Assembly: GCA_003154555.1 (NCBI GenBank)
Contig: PMDT01000150.1
Span: 3,418 to 8,755, forward strand
Length of the DNA: 5,338 nt
Direction of reading: 5' to 3'
Origin: Spirochaetaceae bacterium
GTDB taxonomy: Bacteria; Spirochaetota; Spirochaetia; SZUA-6; Fen-1364
The notes under the pieces are model-generated. The model saw nothing but the letters and a program-made list of their open reading frames with translations, was not told the origin of the DNA and ran no database searches. The position numbers were made by a program, and so were the translations under genes. Positions 4,487 to 5,338 of the stretch are shown here, piece by piece. Every line of letters begins with the position of its first letter. The first letter of the stretch is position 1.

Positions 4487-5338
4487 TCAGAAGTTCGCTT
4501 CCGATATCACTTTCTTGCCGAAGCCTCCACGCTTGGAGTACCAGACGGAGCCGAGGATCAGGACGATACAGGCCGCCCCCGCGATGGCCACCCAGAGATT
4601 CAAGGTGAGGCCGATGAGCACAGGTGCCGCGATCAGGGAGACGAGGTTGATGACCTTTATCATGGGGTTGAGGGCCGGTCCCGACGTGTCCTTCAGGGGA
4701 TCGCCGACGGTGTCGCCGATGACCGCTGCCTTGTGCGCTTCGGAGCCCTTGCCGCCATACAAGCCGTCTTCGACCGTCTTCTTCGCATTGTCCCACGCCC
4801 CGCCCGACGTCGCCATGAAAACCGCGAGAAGCTGGCCCGACAGGATGACCCCGCCGAGGAAGCCGCCGAGTGCTTCAACGCCGAGAAGCAGGCCGATCGC
4901 AATGGGAGAGAGCACGGCAATGAGGGCCAGCGGAACGAGCTCCCTCTGCGCCGCGGTCGTGCAGAGACCGACAGTCTGGCCGTAGTCGGGCTTCACCTTG
5001 CCTTCCAGAAGGCCGGGGATCTTGAACTGTCGACGCACCTCTTCGACGATGAGGCCCGCGGCGCGCGCCACGGAGTTCACCGTGAGCGACGAGAAAAGCC
5101 ACGGGATGGTGCCGCCGATGAGCAGCCCGATGAAGACCTTCGGCACGGAGATGCGGATGCCCGTCACGGACAGCCACGCCTCCCTTGCAACGCCCATGGC
5201 GTTCTGGACCAGGGAGACGTCCGTCAGGAAGGAGCCGAAGAGCGAAACCGCCGCGATGACCGCGGAGCCAATGGCCACGCCCTTTGTGATTGCCTTTGTG
5301 GTATTTCCCACGGCATCGAGGTCCGCCATGATCTGGCG
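4487..5338 (-). CDS. hppA: membrane-bound proton-pumping pyrophosphatase, K+-independent type (C-terminal 283 residues)
   Basis: This is the C-terminal part of an M-PPase, a homodimeric membrane pump that hydrolyses PPi and exports H+. The frame runs off the window edge at 5338, so the start is not seen; an ATG at 5329-5327 is internal (the conserved protein continues upstream of it). Counting that Met as residue 1, the family motifs are LDAVGNTTKAITKG (4-17), GGAWDNAKK (176-184) and GDTVGDPLKDTSGP (205-218) followed by LN, which hold the Asp and Lys residues that bind Mg-PPi. The lysine in GNTTKA (residue 12, codon 5296-5294) is the established marker of K+-independent enzymes; K+-dependent ones have alanine there. 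Several hydrophobic segments alternate with these motifs, and the protein ends with a short basic tail and EANF. In anaerobes such pumps recover energy from biosynthetic PPi. It points towards the DedA gene. Confidence 0.96.
   Translation of the reverse strand, partial: RQIMADLDAVGNTTKAITKGVAIGSAVIAAVSLFGSFLTDVSLVQNAMGVAREAWLSVTGIRISVPKVFIGLLIGGTIPWLFSSLTVNSVARAAGLIVEEVRRQFKIPGLLEGKVKPDYGQTVGLCTTAAQRELVPLALIAVLSPIAIGLLLGVEALGGFLGGVILSGQLLAVFMATSGGAWDNAKKTVEDGLYGGKGSEAHKAAVIGDTVGDPLKDTSGPALNPMIKVINLVSLIAAPVLIGLTLNLWVAIAGAACIVLILGSVWYSKRGGFGKKVISEANF

Noticed and set aside
4329..4796. N-terminal extension of the DedA frame to an ATG at 4796
   Set aside because: The extension overlaps hppA in another frame, is not hydrophobic and lacks DedA homology. 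The GTG at 4328 with GGAGG fits the family N-terminus.
1..5338. Mobile elements, CRISPR arrays, tRNA or rRNA genes
   Set aside because: No spaced repeats, transposase motifs or RNA-gene sequences were seen; nearly all of the window is accounted for by the protein genes.

Overview
This window is G+C-rich bacterial DNA, probably from an anaerobe. The coding style, the Shine-Dalgarno sites and the closely packed genes indicate a bacterium. The gene content (a membrane-bound, ion-translocating [NiFe] hydrogenase next to a membrane pyrophosphatase) fits an anaerobic or syntrophic energy metabolism. The sequence alone does not identify the phylum.

Positions 1-3702 (+ strand) hold the 3' part of a group 4 (energy-converting, Ech/Mbh-type) [NiFe] hydrogenase operon. 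In order it encodes the end of the NuoB-like small subunit, a NuoC-like subunit, the NuoD-like catalytic large subunit with all four NiFe-binding cysteines, a NuoH-like membrane subunit, a NuoI-like 2x[4Fe-4S] ferredoxin subunit, and a HycI-type maturation endopeptidase. This is the order of mbhJ-K-L-M-N in archaeal Mbh operons, followed by the protease. Every junction overlaps (1, 4, 4, 1 and 86 nt), so the genes are probably translationally coupled. The expected flow is reduced ferredoxin -> NuoI-like clusters -> small-subunit cluster -> NiFe site, giving H2, with the released energy driving ion transport through the NuoH-like subunit and antiporter-like subunits that would lie upstream of the window. 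The protease would remove the C-terminal peptide of the large subunit after nickel insertion.

Positions 3699-4328 (- strand) hold a DedA-family membrane protein gene. It converges on the protease gene so tightly that the two stop codons interlock within one CTAG. Positions 4329-4486 are non-coding, with several strong GC-rich inverted repeats downstream of the next gene. Positions 4487-5338 (- strand) hold the C-terminal part of a membrane-bound proton-pumping pyrophosphatase (hppA), whose GNTTKA motif marks it as the K+-independent type. Its 5' end lies outside the window.

The gene families are all known, and I see no wholly undescribed system. The most unusual points are the 86-nt out-of-frame overlap between the ferredoxin and protease genes, the Ala/Pro-rich tails on two hydrogenase subunits, the interlocked convergent stops, and the alternative hairpins after hppA.
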